DNA of 64,000 nucleotides from Cupriavidus basilensis (GCF_008801925.2 NZ_CP062805.1:361365-425364), one strand, 5' to 3'. Shown: positions 17,118 through 27,169, counted from the first letter of the stretch. Notes: generated by a model from the letters alone, not told the origin. Made by a program: numbers and translations.

Positions 17118-18119
17118 ATGAGAATCTCGACCGTCGCAATCGATGTTGGCTACGGCAACACCAAGTCCGCCTTTCCGCTTGGCTCGGACATCGCAACCAA
17201 CATGTTCCCCTCGCTGGCACCCATTGCCGCAACGTCCTCTCTCACCGCGCATACCGGCGGCATCTTCCGGGCTCGAAACGTAGTGAATGTGGAGGTCGAT
17301 GGTGCGCGATACGAGGTCGGACCCGATGTTTCGCTGAGCGCCGCTCATGTCCATACCGGTCGCTCCCTGTCTGAGGATTATGTAACGACACCCAACTACG
17401 CTGCCCTGCTCGCCGGCTCGCTGCACTATGCCAATGCCATGGAAGTTGATCGGCTCGTCCTGGGCCTGCCGGTGCACAATACGCTGAAGTACGCTGCCTA
17501 CCTCAAGGACCGTTTCACCGGCACCCATAACTTTGGGTGGGGCGACGTTCACATCAACAGCGTGCTCCCGCTGCCGCAGCCGCTGGGCACGCTGATTACG
17601 TACATCCAGCAAAACGGCAAGAAGTACGACCCTGAGAACGCATACCTGGTGATCGATGTCGGCTACTTCACAACCGATTGGGTGGTGGCGCGTGGCTACA
17701 CCATGGACGACACGCGAAGCGGCGGGGTGCCTGGAGGCGTCGCGCGCATCTACCAACAGGTGGCAAGCCTCATCTCGGCTGACCGTGGGCATCCCACCGA
17801 CAGCATCGAACGCATCGACAAGGCCATCCGCGACGCCAAGCCAATGGTGTTTTTCGGTCAGGATCTGGACGTTTCGCCCTACCTGGCAGAGGCCATGGCC
17901 GTCACCCATCAGCCGGTCAAGGAAATCCAGGCACGCGTCGGCCGCACCGACGATATCCGGGCAATCATCCTGACTGGTGGCGGGGCCCAGCTCTACGCCC
18001 CGACAATTCGTGCTGCCTTCCCGCACAACGTGATCCACATCATGGACGCGCCCTGCTTCGCCAACGTTCGCGGCTTCTATACCATCGGTTCCGCACGGCA
18101 AGTCGCCAAGGCCGCCTGA
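17118..18119 (+). CDS. ParM/StbA-family plasmid segregation ATPase (PRTRC protein D type)
   Basis: A 333-residue actin-like ATPase starting at the ATG at 17118 with AAGGAG upstream. Visible motifs are the phosphate-1 loop IAIDVGYGNTK (about 6-16), the phosphate-2 segment VIDVGYFTTDWV near 180, and the adenosine motif ILTGGGAQLY near 300. ParM-type proteins polymerise and push plasmid copies apart together with a ParR adaptor bound to a centromere. PRTRC cassettes include a member of this family, called protein D. The gene just downstream is a candidate ParR. Confidence 0.85.
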   Translation: MRISTVAIDVGYGNTKSAFPLGSDIATNMFPSLAPIAATSSLTAHTGGIFRARNVVNVEVDGARYEVGPDVSLSAAHVHTGRSLSEDYVTTPNYAALLAGSLHYANAMEVDRLVLGLPVHNTLKYAAYLKDRFTGTHNFGWGDVHINSVLPLPQPLGTLITYIQQNGKKYDPENAYLVIDVGYFTTDWVVARGYTMDDTRSGGVPGGVARIYQQVASLISADRGHPTDSIERIDKAIRDAKPMVFFGQDLDVSPYLAEAMAVTHQPVKEIQARVGRTDDIRAIILTGGGAQLYAPTIRAAFPHNVIHIMDAPCFANVRGFYTIGSARQVAKAA

Positions 18120-18130
18120 GGACGCCCGCC

Positions 18131-18613
18131 ATGGACAAGCTCCAGATGACCGTGACGCTGTCCGCCGACTCGGCTCCTGATCTGCTCGCGTATCTGCGGC
18201 AGTTCCCGGGAGCTCGGGAGCGGGCGTTCATGCTTAAACTGCTCGCGCAACGGGGGCTGCAGCTTGTGCTCAGCGCTGGTCCCGACACGCTGCTGCGTCC
18301 TCCCACTGCTGCAACGACGCCGACCGTTGCAGCACCGGTACCGCCTCCACCGCTGCTGGCTCACCCCGAACCCTCAGGAGCGAGGGAGCGGGAGACCGCC
18401 GCACCATACGCTACAGTAGCCGCGATCCTGCCATTGTCGCCGGCTGCGGCAGGCCGGCTTGCTGCGGATCGACCGCAGGTTGCCTCAGCCCATGCACAGG
18501 AGCGGCCACGGGCTACACCGGCGCCCGCATCTGAGCCTGCCGCGGACGGTCCTGATCCGCTTGCGGGACTGGATCTCGGTGCGCTCAATGACGCAATGGC
18601 GCGATTCGGCTAA
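18131..18613 (+). CDS. Probable ParR/StbB-like partner protein
   Basis: A 160-residue protein, 11 bases after parM. The N-terminal 45 residues (LQMTVTLSADSAPDLLAYLRQF then REFPGARERAF-like helices) fit a small DNA-binding adaptor domain such as ribbon-helix-helix. The middle is Pro/Ala-rich and disordered, and the C-terminus has a short hydrophobic/acidic tail (DPLAGLDLGALNDAMARFG) that could contact the filament. The assignment as ParR is from position and architecture; sequence similarity is too low to be sure. Confidence 0.55.
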   Translation: MDKLQMTVTLSADSAPDLLAYLRQFPGARERAFMLKLLAQRGLQLVLSAGPDTLLRPPTAATTPTVAAPVPPPPLLAHPEPSGARERETAAPYATVAAILPLSPAAAGRLAADRPQVASAHAQERPRATPAPASEPAADGPDPLAGLDLGALNDAMARFG

Positions 18614-18703
18614 GCGAGAATCTGCGGCGCACGGCGGCGCTTGACTCCGCCTCTTCATGTGGCAACCTAATAGCATTCAGAGAAAACAGGAGGATACCGA
18701 GCC

Positions 18704-18829
18704 ATGTTTGAATACCTGTCCACGACTCAAGGCATTAACCGCTTCGTCTTCACTGTCCTGATTGGGTGGTGTCTTCTGGAGGCCGTCCTGGTCGTCTACA
18801 ACGGCGTCAAAAACCGAAAGCGCGGCTGA
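18704..18829 (+). CDS. 41-residue single-pass membrane peptide
   Basis: AGGAGG lies about ten bases before the ATG. The product (MFEYLSTTQGINRFVFTVLI...) has one clear transmembrane stretch from FVFTVLIG to LEAVLVVY and a basic tail ending KNRKRG. No family is recognised. It lies directly behind the partition genes, and the group II intron 3' end abuts it. Confidence 0.55.
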   Translation: MFEYLSTTQGINRFVFTVLIGWCLLEAVLVVYNGVKNRKRG

Positions 18830-18912
18830 TCTTCGATCGGGATAGGGGCAGGCCTCGCGGCCTGCCTCCTCCCACACCACCGTGCATACGGGTCCGTACA
18901 CGGCGGTTCGGA

Positions 18913-19932
18913 TCAGTTGATCGGCGATGGTCCCAGCGACGGAAGGCCCAACGAGCGGAAGTAACGATTCGACAGCGCCTTGTTCAGTGCCGGGCTGTGG
19001 CTTAGGCGCCAGACACCGTGGGGCGAACCCGCCGTTTGTGCGGCAAGGTTGCGGTCCACGCCTCGCGCAACTAGCTCCCGGAATCGGGTCCGGCCACGCT
19101 TCCACTGCGTCCAGAAGAAGCAGCGTAGGCGGCGTCGGGTCCATTCATCCAGTTGCTTGAGCACGCTGGGCGTTTCACAGAAACCAAAGTAGCCACGCCA
19201 GCCCGTCAGATATCGTTTCAGCGTGCCGATCAACTGGTCGACGCTGATCCCGCGCGAGCGTTGCGTCAGTTCCCGGACCCGATCCTTGAAGCGAGCCAGG
19301 GCCTTGGGCGCGATGCGCCTTCTGACCTGCTCCCGCCCCAAGAAGGTGAAGCCCAGAAACTTCCGAGTGTGTGGCCGGGCGACCGCGCTCTTCGCCTCGT
19401 TGACCTTCAACTTCAGCTTGCTGGTGAGGAAGGCTTTCAGCCCACCCATCACCCGTTGGCCCGCGCGTTCGCTGCGCACGTAGACGTTACAGTCGTCTGC
19501 GTACCTCACGAAGCGCAGTCCGCGTCGCTCAAGCTCGCGGTCTAGATCGTCGAGCAACAGATTGGATAACAACGGTGACAGCGGACCGCCCTGGGGCGTG
19601 CCCTCGTCCGTTGCACCAACCAGCCCGTTCTCCAGCACACCTGCCGTCAGGAAGGAGCGGATCAGCTTCAGGACGCGCCTGTCGCTGACCCGCTTCGCCA
19701 CCCGGCTCATCAGGATATCGTGGTTCACGCGATCGAAAAATTTCTCGAGGTCGAGGTCTACAACCCAGCGATGCCCTGCCTGGATGTAGCCCTGTGCGCG
19801 CTCCACGGCCTGATGCGCCGAGCGTCCCGGACGGAAGCCGTAACTGGAGTCCGAGAACGTCGGGTCCCACTGCCTTTGCAGCACCTGCAACACTGCCTGC
19901 TGGACGAACCTGTCGAGCGCAGAGGGGACGGT
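18913..19932 (-). pseudogene. Group II intron reverse transcriptase, 3' part
   Basis: The remaining 340 residues contain the finger-palm region from PSALDRFVQQAVLQVLQRQ, SYGFRPGRSAHQAV, the catalytic FVRYADDCNVYV, and the maturase (X) domain with LTGWRGYF near the end. The N-terminal 110 residues lie 2.9 kb away at 22866-23190, beyond the serine-recombinase element. Restoring LGIPTVPSALDRF across the insertion rebuilds an ordinary reverse transcriptase of about 450 residues. Confidence 0.85.
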
Positions 19933-19964
19933 CAGCGCGAACTGCACAAGCGCTCAACGAGCAT

Positions 19965-20252
19965 TTGGGATGGGCTGAGATCCGCCATCCGTTTCATCCG
20001 CTCCGGGGCCAGCGTTTTCCGGTCCTGAAGACGCGCCGGGTGACAGGCGTCGACACATTGCTACTGGGTCATGTCGAGCGCGGCAGCTTCAGCATTGCCC
20101 GCGAATGGACCGACTGGGGCGCGCCTGCCGTCGAAGACGATTGCGAGATCCCTGTGTCTCGCTTCGATCTGGGCATGCTGCTGGAGCTGATCGCGTTGAT
20201 CGACCAGCTTGCCGCTTCGTCCTCCAAGAAGTCATCAACCAAAGGAGCTTGA
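19965..20252 (+). CDS. DUF5372-like protein
   Basis: A 95-residue protein read from a TTG at 19965. The N-terminal RHPFHPLRGQRFPVL and the later REWTDWGAP match the DUF5372 pattern, a small family repeatedly found in front of large serine recombinases in Proteobacteria. Its function is unknown. The in-frame extension upstream of 19933 belongs to the disrupted intron, so the start must lie inside the element. Confidence 0.65.
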   Translation: MGWAEIRHPFHPLRGQRFPVLKTRRVTGVDTLLLGHVERGSFSIAREWTDWGAPAVEDDCEIPVSRFDLGMLLELIALIDQLAASSSKKSSTKGA

Positions 20253-20304
20253 TCAATGCATTTCATTGCCCTACTATCAGACCAGTTTTTAACGTGGTCC
20301 GCCA

Positions 20305-20637
20305 ATGGAAGATATTCCGTCGTCAACATTACGCAGGCGTCGCGCGCAATTGCTCAAGCAAATGCCGGCGTTGGACACGCTCTTGCGGGGCTCGCTCATC
20401 GAACGCTACAAGCGCTGCGGCAAGCCCGGCTGCAAGTGCGCCGATGGCCCAGGTCATGGCCCCAAGTACTACTTGTCGGTGAGTTTTCCCGGGCGCCGAC
20501 CACAAATGGACTACGTGCCACAGGCCGATTACGCCGACGTCACCGAACACCTGGCGAACTATCACCGGGTCCGCGAGATCATCGAGGAGATCTGCGAGAT
20601 CAATCGCGAACTATTACGCCGCCGCGAGGCGCTATAA
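20305..20637 (+). CDS. DUF6788-like protein
   Basis: A 110-residue protein with a central RYKRCGKPGCKCADG, two closely spaced cysteines then KYYLSVSF, typical of DUF6788. This family accompanies ISL3-like and serine-recombinase elements. The N-terminus is basic and helical, and the C-terminus (EICEINRELLRRREAL) is a charged helix. It may be a DNA-binding accessory factor of the recombinase. The gap to the recombinase (20638-20773) may contain a short GTG-started peptide, but support is weak. Confidence 0.65.
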   Translation: MEDIPSSTLRRRRAQLLKQMPALDTLLRGSLIERYKRCGKPGCKCADGPGHGPKYYLSVSFPGRRPQMDYVPQADYADVTEHLANYHRVREIIEEICEINRELLRRREAL

Positions 20638-20773
20638 GGGGCGTCGGTGAGCCAGTCGCCGCTGTCGCTCACCAACTCCATCGACCTGCAATCGGCCGGC
20701 GTACTCATCGCCAACATGCTCGAAGCCTGGCTCATCGCAGAGCCCGCGCTGGAGTTGACCGAGGAGGCCGTCG

Positions 20774-22846
20774 ATGAACACCAAGATCACCCCCCAACAT
20801 CAGAGCAAGCCGGCGTACATCTATATCCGCCAATCGACGCTGGCCCAGGTGCGACACCATCAGGAGAGCACGGAGCGCCAGTATGCGTTGCGCGACAAAG
20901 CGCTGGCATTGGGCTGGCCACAAACGTCGATCCGGATCCTGGATCGGGACCTCGGTCAGTCAGGCGCGCAGATGACGGGCCGCGAGGACTTCAAGACGCT
21001 GGTGGCAGATGTCTCGATGGGGCACGTGGGCGCCGTGTTTGCGCTGGAGGTCTCGCGCCTGGCGCGCTCGAATCTGGACTGGCATCGCCTGCTCGAGTTG
21101 TGCGCCCTCACCCATACCCTGGTAATCGACGCCGATGGCTGTTACGACCCAGGCGACTTCAACGACGGCCTGCTGCTCGGTCTCAAAGGCACAATGGCAC
21201 AGGCGGAACTGCACTTTTTGCGCGGGCGCCTCCAAGGCGGCAAGCTCAACAAGGCGCAGAAGGGTGAGCTGCGCTTTCCGCTCCCGGTTGGGTTGTGCTA
21301 TGACGACGAAGGCCACATCGTCCTGGATCCCGATGACGAGGTGCGCGGCGCCGTGCAGTTGGTGTTTCGTCTCTTTCGAGAGACCGGCAGCGCATACGCG
21401 GTCGTCAAGCGCTTTGCCGAAGATGGCCTGCGCTTTCCGAAGCGCGCCTATGGCGGCGCCTGGGCGGGCCGGCTCATCTGGGGGCGCCTGAGCCATGAGC
21501 GCGTGATCGGCCTGATCAAGAATCCTTCGTATGCGGGCATTTATGTCTTTGGACGGTACCAGTACCGCCAGCGCATCACGCCACAGGGGGAGGTGCATAA
21601 GCGCGTGCAGCCGGTACCCAAGGCAGACTGGCGCGTCCATCTACCCGACCATCACGAGGGATACATCAGCCCGGAGGAGTTTGAGCGGAACCAGGCACGC
21701 CTGGCGGGCAACCGGACCAACGGTGAAGGCACCGTGCTCAGCGGTCCGGCGCGTGAAGGATTGGCGCTGCTTCAGGGGATGCTGATCTGTGGCTGCTGTG
21801 GTCGGGCGCTGACCGTGCGCTACCAGGGTAACGGTGGCATCTACCCAATGTACTTGTGCAATGCGCAGCGCCGCCAGGGTTTAGCGACCAGAGATTGCAT
21901 GAGCGTGCGCAGCGACCTGCTCGACAACGCGATCGGCGAAGCGATGCTCGCGGCCCTGCGGCCAGCCGAACTCGAACTCGCCGTGACCGCCCTGAACGAA
22001 CTCGAGCAGCGGGATCAGGCCATCATGCGTCAGTGGCATATGCGCATCGAACGCGCCGAGTATGAAGTCGCTCTTGCCGAGCGTCGCTATCAGGAATGCG
22101 ATCCCGCCAACCGTCTGGTCACGGGCACCCTCGAGCGGCGCTGGAATGACGCGATGCTTCGCCTCGCAGCGATCAAGACGGAAGCCGCCCAGTTCCAGAG
22201 CCAGAAGGCGCGCGTTGCCACACCCGAACAGAAGGCCCAGATCCTCGCACTGGCGCGCAATCTGCCGCGCCTCTGGCGTGCTCCGGCGACCCCGGCGAAG
22301 GATCGCAAGCGCATGCTGCGACTGCTCATCCGGGACATTACGGTCGAGAAACTTCCCGCAACCAGACAGGTGGTCCTACACGTGCGTTGGCAGGGCGGCA
22401 CCTGTACCGACACCACCGTGACTTTGCCCAAGCCGGTCGCCGACGCGATGCGCTATCCCACTGCAACCGTCGAGCACGTGCGCAAACTGTCGCAACATTT
22501 GTCCGACCCGCAAATCGCTGCGCACCTCAATCAGGAAGGCCTGCGCAGTTCAACTGGCAAATCGTTCACGCTCTCCATGGTCAAATGGATCCGCTTCCGG
22601 TACGGGATTGCGGCGACCAACTTCATGCGGCCTGACGAACTCACGGTTCAGCAACTCGCTCACCGACTGGGCATCAGTCCACACGTCGTGTATTACTGGA
22701 TTGAGCGCCAAGTCGTCCACGCTCGTAAGCTCGACGGGCGGGGCCCATGGTGGATCACGCTGGATCCCGTCAAGGAACAGCAACTGCGGGACTGGGTGCG
22801 CACTTCAGGGCATCTTCGGGGGCAACATTCCCACACTCAACTGTGA
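20774..22846 (+). CDS. Large serine recombinase
   Basis: A 690-residue recombinase. The N-terminal resolvase domain has the catalytic Ser in YIYIRQSTLAQV (Ser21) and SRLARSNLDWHRLL near 97. A Recombinase domain follows (FRLFRETGSAYAVVKRF), then the zinc-ribbon segment with CGCCGRALTVRY near 340 and CNAQRR...CMSV, a coiled-coil region, and a C-terminal helix-turn-helix-like stretch (LTVQQLAHRLGISPHVVYYW). It excises or integrates its element using a two-base core. The reading frame is complete, so the element may still be mobile. Confidence 0.85.
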   Translation: MNTKITPQHQSKPAYIYIRQSTLAQVRHHQESTERQYALRDKALALGWPQTSIRILDRDLGQSGAQMTGREDFKTLVADVSMGHVGAVFALEVSRLARSNLDWHRLLELCALTHTLVIDADGCYDPGDFNDGLLLGLKGTMAQAELHFLRGRLQGGKLNKAQKGELRFPLPVGLCYDDEGHIVLDPDDEVRGAVQLVFRLFRETGSAYAVVKRFAEDGLRFPKRAYGGAWAGRLIWGRLSHERVIGLIKNPSYAGIYVFGRYQYRQRITPQGEVHKRVQPVPKADWRVHLPDHHEGYISPEEFERNQARLAGNRTNGEGTVLSGPAREGLALLQGMLICGCCGRALTVRYQGNGGIYPMYLCNAQRRQGLATRDCMSVRSDLLDNAIGEAMLAALRPAELELAVTALNELEQRDQAIMRQWHMRIERAEYEVALAERRYQECDPANRLVTGTLERRWNDAMLRLAAIKTEAAQFQSQKARVATPEQKAQILALARNLPRLWRAPATPAKDRKRMLRLLIRDITVEKLPATRQVVLHVRWQGGTCTDTTVTLPKPVADAMRYPTATVEHVRKLSQHLSDPQIAAHLNQEGLRSSTGKSFTLSMVKWIRFRYGIAATNFMRPDELTVQQLAHRLGISPHVVYYWIERQVVHARKLDGRGPWWITLDPVKEQQLRDWVRTSGHLRGQHSHTQL

Positions 22847-22865
22847 GAGGTGCATTATGAGATCA

Positions 22866-23190
22866 CCGTCGGTATGCCGAGATTGCGGAACTCCCCCGGT
22901 TTGCCGACTTTCGGGATCGAGACCTGCCGGACCGGTTGCGGCTGATAGGTCCGCGCACGCAGTTCTGCCTGCAGACGGTCCAGATGCTGGTCCGCCTGTT
23001 CGGCAAAGTCTGCCACGCTGATTCCATCGACACCGCCACTGCCCCGGTTGGCCCGGACTCGCTCCCAGGCGACTTCCAGATTCTTCCGTTGAAAAACCTT
23101 GTCAATTAATGAGTGGACCTTCCTTGCTTCCATCGGGTTGATCCAGTCAGACAGTCTCCTCGGGCGCGGATGTACGGGTATTTCACTCAT
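22866..23190 (-). pseudogene. Group II intron reverse transcriptase, 5' part
   Basis: GGAGGATCAGTTCC precedes the ATG at 23190. The fragment carries reverse-transcriptase motif RT0/RT1: VFQRKNLEVAWERVRANRGS, GGVDGISVADF, and RTYQPQPVRQVSIPK-x-GKPGEFRNLGIPTV. It then runs into the recombinase element and stops within a few codons. Its continuation is the 3' part ending at 18913. Confidence 0.85.
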
Positions 23191-23828
23191 GGAACTGATC
23201 CTCCTCCGTGTCCTTACTCACTGTCGTCCGGGCTCTTCCCAATCATCTTCGCCGGCTGCCTTCCCCGACCCACTTCTGTCGCCGATCGCTCGGTCACGTG
23301 GTTTTGGCCACGCTTCAGGTACTACTCAGCCGTCCGACTACTGGCACAGCACCGCTCGCCACTTCGCTCCTCGCTTATAGGCTCACTTCCCGCGGTGCCA
23401 CCCGCAGACTGTGCCAGTCCTCCTGAGGTCACACGCTGTTCTTCCGTACCGTGCCGTCCGCAAACACCTTGGTGCGGTGGGTGAATGAGAACGCCTTCGC
23501 CCCCATACTGCGGGCTCGACCTTGCCCCACCTTTGGCCGACCGGTTCGTCATCGGGGCAGCCCCCATCGACTACGGCCCGGTACTTCTCCTCATGCCCTT
23601 CGGATTCCACCTCGCGGTGGACACCCTGCCCTCCGGAGACCTACGGGAAGGTGGCTCCAGGTCTGCCTTGGCTGTCTCCGGCTTTCGCCTTCGTGCCCGG
23701 TTAGGCATCTCCATACCTGCCTTCTCTCTCCGGCCAGCGAGGCATTACCCCCGCTTTTGGATATGACGCCCCTCATCTGAGCGTCAGAGGGACTTGAACC
23801 CTCCCGAACAACGCGCTGCTCAGCGCAC

Positions 23829-24173
<345 letters not shown>

Positions 24174-24184
24174 CAAAAAAAAAA

Positions 24185-25517
24185 GGTTCTTCACCGATTT
24201 CCGGGGAAGGCCGCCCGGATCTTCAGGAAGAAGTAATGGTCATCGCGGAAGCCATAGGCCATCCGTTTGATGACCTTGATCCGGTTATTGATGCCTTCCA
24301 CCAGATTGGTTCCCAACGGCCAGCGGCTGTGAGCCAGGATGCCGGGTAAATATGGCTTGAGGCGTTTGGCGAACAGGCACAGAGGTGCGATGCCGCTGGC
24401 CATTGCGCGCTCGTACCACCCTTGCCAGAAGCGCCGGGCGTAGCCGGGATGCCGATATGTCCAGAGCGTCTTGAGATCGTCCTTGAGCACGTAGACGGTC
24501 ATCAGCGCTTGGTTGGCAGCCAGTATTTCATCAAGCCGGATCTGATCGGCCTCACGCGTGACGTTCTCCCGATTGCGCAGCAGTAACCAACGAGAAGACT
24601 TCACCACCTGACGAGCGGTCTTGTCGCCGCGCAGCCGATTAGCCTCATCCACCCTGACGCGGTCGATGACCTCACGACCGTACTTGGCCACCACGTGGAA
24701 CAGGTCATAGACAACCTCCGCTTGCGGGCAGTGCATCCGCACTTCCAGGTCGTAGGCGGTATTCATGTCCATCACCGCGGCGCGAAGCCGGGCACAGCCT
24801 TCAGGGCCAAGCAGCTTGAAGAAGGGCCGGATTTCCTCTCGGGAGCGACCGCGCCCGACCCAGAGTACCCGCTTGCTCGACGGCTCGACGATGACTGTGG
24901 CATAGCGATGGCCCTTCTGGATCGCAAACTCGTCCATCGCGATCACCGTGACCCCGCTCAGATCGACCGGTCCCAATTCCCGCTCAAGATGGCGCAGATC
25001 GATGCGCTTGACCGTGGTCCAGGCCAACCGGTAGAAGGCCGCGACATGGCGCAACGACATGACCTTGCACAGTTGCGCTACGCTGGCCGCAAGCCGCGTC
25101 GTAACCCGCGCATAGGGCGCGAGCCAGTCCAGGCGCTCCAGCTTCGGGCCACATCGCCGGCAAGCCAGACGAAGTCGCGGCACGATCAGCTCCACCGGAA
25201 TCTCGAACACAGGCAGATCCCGCACGCGCCGCTCTACCCGATCATGGATACTGCTAACGCCCCGACCACAGCCATCGCAGCACCGCCTACGGCGCCCCTT
25301 AGGTTCCAGCCGGATGATGCAAATACGCTGCCCATTGCGGGTCTCTTCCCAACTATCGCGCATGCGATAGCCTTCCCAGCAGCCGAGCTGGGCCATACAA
25401 TCGCGTGGGGCCAACCTCCACCTTCCTGATTCTTGTTGTGTCGCAACTCCAAGATAACAGTGGTGGGCGTGTTGGCCCTTTTTGTTTCTAAACGGTCACG
25501 CAGATCGGCGAAGAACC
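24185..25517 (-). mobile_element. ISL3-family insertion sequence
   Basis: The ends GGTTCTTCACCGATTT (24185) and, inverted, AGATCGGCGAAGAACC (to 25517) form imperfect terminal repeats. It is flanked by runs of A, and eight A at 25518-25525 match eight of the ten A before 24185, consistent with the 8-bp target duplication of this family. It has landed in the A-tract next to the terminator at 25526-25550. Total length is 1333 bp. Confidence 0.8.
24191..25414 (-). CDS. ISL3-family transposase
   Basis: A 407-residue transposase of usual family length. The N-terminal zinc finger (CDGCGRGV then CRRCG) is followed by a helix-turn-helix region and a DDE catalytic core: [20 protein letters not shown] (first Asp), [13 protein letters not shown] (second Asp) and [20 protein letters not shown] (Glu). 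It is uninterrupted, so the element may be active. A later in-frame ATG six codons in (MAQLGCWEG) is an alternative start. Confidence 0.85.
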   Translation of the reverse strand: MAPRDCMAQLGCWEGYRMRDSWEETRNGQRICIIRLEPKGRRRRCCDGCGRGVSSIHDRVERRVRDLPVFEIPVELIVPRLRLACRRCGPKLERLDWLAPYARVTTRLAASVAQLCKVMSLRHVAAFYRLAWTTVKRIDLRHLERELGPVDLSGVTVIAMDEFAIQKGHRYATVIVEPSSKRVLWVGRGRSREEIRPFFKLLGPEGCARLRAAVMDMNTAYDLEVRMHCPQAEVVYDLFHVVAKYGREVIDRVRVDEANRLRGDKTARQVVKSSRWLLLRNRENVTREADQIRLDEILAANQALMTVYVLKDDLKTLWTYRHPGYARRFWQGWYERAMASGIAPLCLFAKRLKPYLPGILAHSRWPLGTNLVEGINNRIKVIKRMAYGFRDDHYFFLKIRAAFPGNR

Positions 25518-25550
25518 AAAAAAAAGCCCAGCAGTTTGCTGGGCTTTTTT
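25518..25550. terminator. Bidirectional rho-independent terminator, target of intron and IS
   Basis: GCCCAGCA/TGCTGGGC (25526-25544) is an 8-bp stem with A-run before and T-run after, so it can stop transcripts from either side. On the minus strand its T-run is where the group II intron 5' end lies once the ISL3 element is removed; insertion just after terminator T-runs is known for class C group II introns. Confidence 0.8.
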
Positions 25551-25567
25551 GTGAATGGGATGGCCTC

Positions 25568-25777
25568 TCAGTGAAGAGTCGGCGCCAAACAGTAGTCGAG
25601 GGCGGAATCGAACGAGAACTTCCGGTCTAGGAACGTGAAGCCACCGGACGGCTCTCGGCGGTACACATCGAAGAATTGCGCTTCCGATTGTCCGGCCTGA
25701 ACTTCCGTAGCGGCGGTCGCACGCATAGCTTGGATATGCAGTTTATTGATGATTGCTGTGAAACCCTTTTGCGGCAT
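25568..25777 (-). CDS. Unknown small protein
   Basis: A 69-residue protein starting at MPQKGFTAIINKL (ATG at 25777) with GGAG eight bases upstream. It is soluble, with a possible strand-rich C-terminal half (EAQFFDVYRREPSGGFTFLD). No family is recognised. It is the last gene before the terminator at 25526. Upstream the leader has the perfect stem CCCTGTGGG/CCCACAGGG (25818-25840), again the hairpin-leader pattern. Confidence 0.55.
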   Translation of the reverse strand: MPQKGFTAIINKLHIQAMRATAATEVQAGQSEAQFFDVYRREPSGGFTFLDRKFSFDSALDYCLAPTLH

Positions 25778-25880
25778 TGCTTTTCTCCTCGGAGAGCCTG
25801 CCAAGGGGGGACTCCTTCCCTGTGGGAAGGACCCACAGGGCAGAGGTTAGGTAAGGCGCCACCGGCTGGTGGCGAACTGA

Positions 25881-26957
25881 TCAGGCGGTAACAGCCTGTT
25901 GAGACATCAGGCGCAACTGGTACTCGGTGCGCCATTGATCGCAGAAGTCGGTTCCACGAACCTTTGGTCGATGCATGACGGTGTGCAGCCCTTCGGCGCG
26001 CAACCGCTTTTCCAACGCGAGCGCGTCGGCCATGCCTGGGGACTTTCGGGTCTTCGGGTCGATCCTGTCAAAATCCGCGAAGATGTGGACCGTGCGGATG
26101 CCCAGGTCCGGCGGCACCACAAACTGACTCAGCAGTACCCGGTTGAGGCAATTCCATGCCGGCACGCCGAAGAGCATGTACGCCGCATAGGCGCTCTCCA
26201 GCCCTTCCGCGACACCAACTTCACCATCGCGCGGTTGCATCAGACGCACTGCACCACCGGTCAGCGGCAACGCAGACACACCATTGCGCTTGGCCGGGAG
26301 GATCTCCCCATCCGCAGTGATTATCGTCGCCTTGGCGGGCTGTCGCGGGTCGAGCGACGTGCGATGCACCGTGGCCATGCGCCCATCTGGCCGTGTGAAT
26401 TGCGCAACGATGGTCGGGTAGCGGCCAACAAGCTGGCCTTCATACCAATAGTCCTGCACCGCCAGGCGCAAGGCCGTTGGCCGCGGCGCGCGCAGGCCAG
26501 GAACCCGGGCAGCAAGATAGCGCATGGCGTGATCGCCAGGCACCAGCCCGGCAGCAGCTTCCCACTGCTTCGCAATACGCCGCATCTTGGTGGCGGGATC
26601 TACTGCTTTCCCCCGGCGAGCTGAATTTGGCCTCGTAAAGGGGGGGTCGATCGGCACAGCCCGCTCGCCATTCAAGTCCCGCCACAGTTCCGAGTAGGTC
26701 ATGCCGGTGTAGCAACGCACGAGCTCGAGGCCGTCGCCGGCTTTCGGATTCCCTGCATTGCACTTCCGGCAGACCCAATCGCCGCGGCCGCGTTTGTTGT
26801 CATAGGTAAAGCGGTCATGGCCACCACAGAGGGGGCACGGACCTGGGCGTCCTCGCCAGAAGTTGTCCGTCAGGACTTCCGCTGGCACGTACTGCCTCAC
26901 CAGAGCGTCCCATTGAGCGGGCGTCCAGCTTTTTACGATATCACTCAGTTCTTTCAT
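25881..26957 (-). CDS. Zinc-ribbon/Toprim primase
   Basis: A 358-residue protein. The N-terminal zinc ribbon of the P4-type primase kind (CPLCGGHDRFTYDN...WVCRKC) lies at residues 41-67. A central linker domain follows, then a Toprim-like catalytic domain with GVAEGLESAYAA near 260 and TVHIFADFDRIDPKTRKSPG near 305. It synthesises RNA primers, probably for plasmid replication or for strand replacement in recipients; the helicase half of P4 alpha is absent. The ATG at 26957 follows a GGAG held in a small CTCC/GGAG stem. Upstream is the leader with the conserved core. Confidence 0.8.
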   Translation of the reverse strand: MKELSDIVKSWTPAQWDALVRQYVPAEVLTDNFWRGRPGPCPLCGGHDRFTYDNKRGRGDWVCRKCNAGNPKAGDGLELVRCYTGMTYSELWRDLNGERAVPIDPPFTRPNSARRGKAVDPATKMRRIAKQWEAAAGLVPGDHAMRYLAARVPGLRAPRPTALRLAVQDYWYEGQLVGRYPTIVAQFTRPDGRMATVHRTSLDPRQPAKATIITADGEILPAKRNGVSALPLTGGAVRLMQPRDGEVGVAEGLESAYAAYMLFGVPAWNCLNRVLLSQFVVPPDLGIRTVHIFADFDRIDPKTRKSPGMADALALEKRLRAEGLHTVMHRPKVRGTDFCDQWRTEYQLRLMSQQAVTA

Positions 26958-26961
26958 GGGA

Positions 26962-27000
26962 TGGCTCCAGGTGGAGGGTTGGTCGATGCCTGAGACAGGC
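26962..27000 (-). promoter_or_regulatory. Compact structured leader of the primase gene
   Basis: CTCC/GGAG (26965-26976, covering the ribosome site), the conserved GGTCGATGC (26981-26989) and GCCTG/CAGGC (26988-27000) follow one another directly. This is the shortest version of the leader module and shows the minimal layout: stem, core, stem. Confidence 0.6.
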
Positions 27001-27111
27001 GAAGGAACGCTTGCTCAAAAGACATCCCGGCCGAGGCCAGAAGGTCTTTTCAGCATTGCGTTTAGCTGAGGGGAATATGGGGATTTGGCCGAGCGGCCGA
27101 GAAAGGCACCG

Positions 27112-27136
27112 CTGCTACCGGGCAAGCCGGTAGCAG
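27112..27136 (-). terminator. Possible attenuator after ssb
   Basis: A perfect 10-bp inverted repeat CTGCTACCGG/CCGGTAGCAG with a five-base loop, 34 bases downstream of the ssb stop. It lacks a T-run, so it may pause transcription or protect the 3' end rather than terminate fully. Confidence 0.45.
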
Positions 27137-27169
27137 TTAGTTCAAAGAGGCACTTCTTGGAGGAGCGCG

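Larger units (their letters stand above)
19933..22865 (+). mobile_element. Large-serine-recombinase element inserted in the intron RT gene
   Basis: The element comprises a DUF5372-like gene, a DUF6788-like gene and a large serine recombinase, all on the plus strand. Its ends are defined because the two halves of the disrupted reverse transcriptase rejoin at a shared GTC (left flank ...GGGGACG-GTC-AGCGCG, right flank GATCACC-GTC-GGTATG). A two- to three-base shared core without a longer duplication is what large serine recombinases leave. Confidence 0.8.
18836..23828 (-). mobile_element. Group II intron, interrupted by a serine-recombinase element
   Basis: On the minus strand the intron begins GTGCGCTGAGCAG at 23828, followed by a typical 5' domain (GGTTCAAGTCCCTC) and about 640 bases of RNA before the reverse transcriptase ATG at 23190. 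The 3' end shows a domain V-like hairpin (GAACCGCCGTGTACGG pairing with GTATGCACGGTGG, about 18865-18905), a domain VI stem GGCAGGCC/GGCCTGCC and the ending TATCCCGAT near 18836. The reverse transcriptase gene is split by foreign DNA from about 19933 to 22865, so the intron cannot make its own maturase. Confidence 0.8.

Noticed and set aside
20647-20773. GTG-started peptide between the DUF6788-like gene and the recombinase
   Set aside because: Composition is acceptable, but the frame runs on into the recombinase gene without its own stop and has no ribosome site of note.
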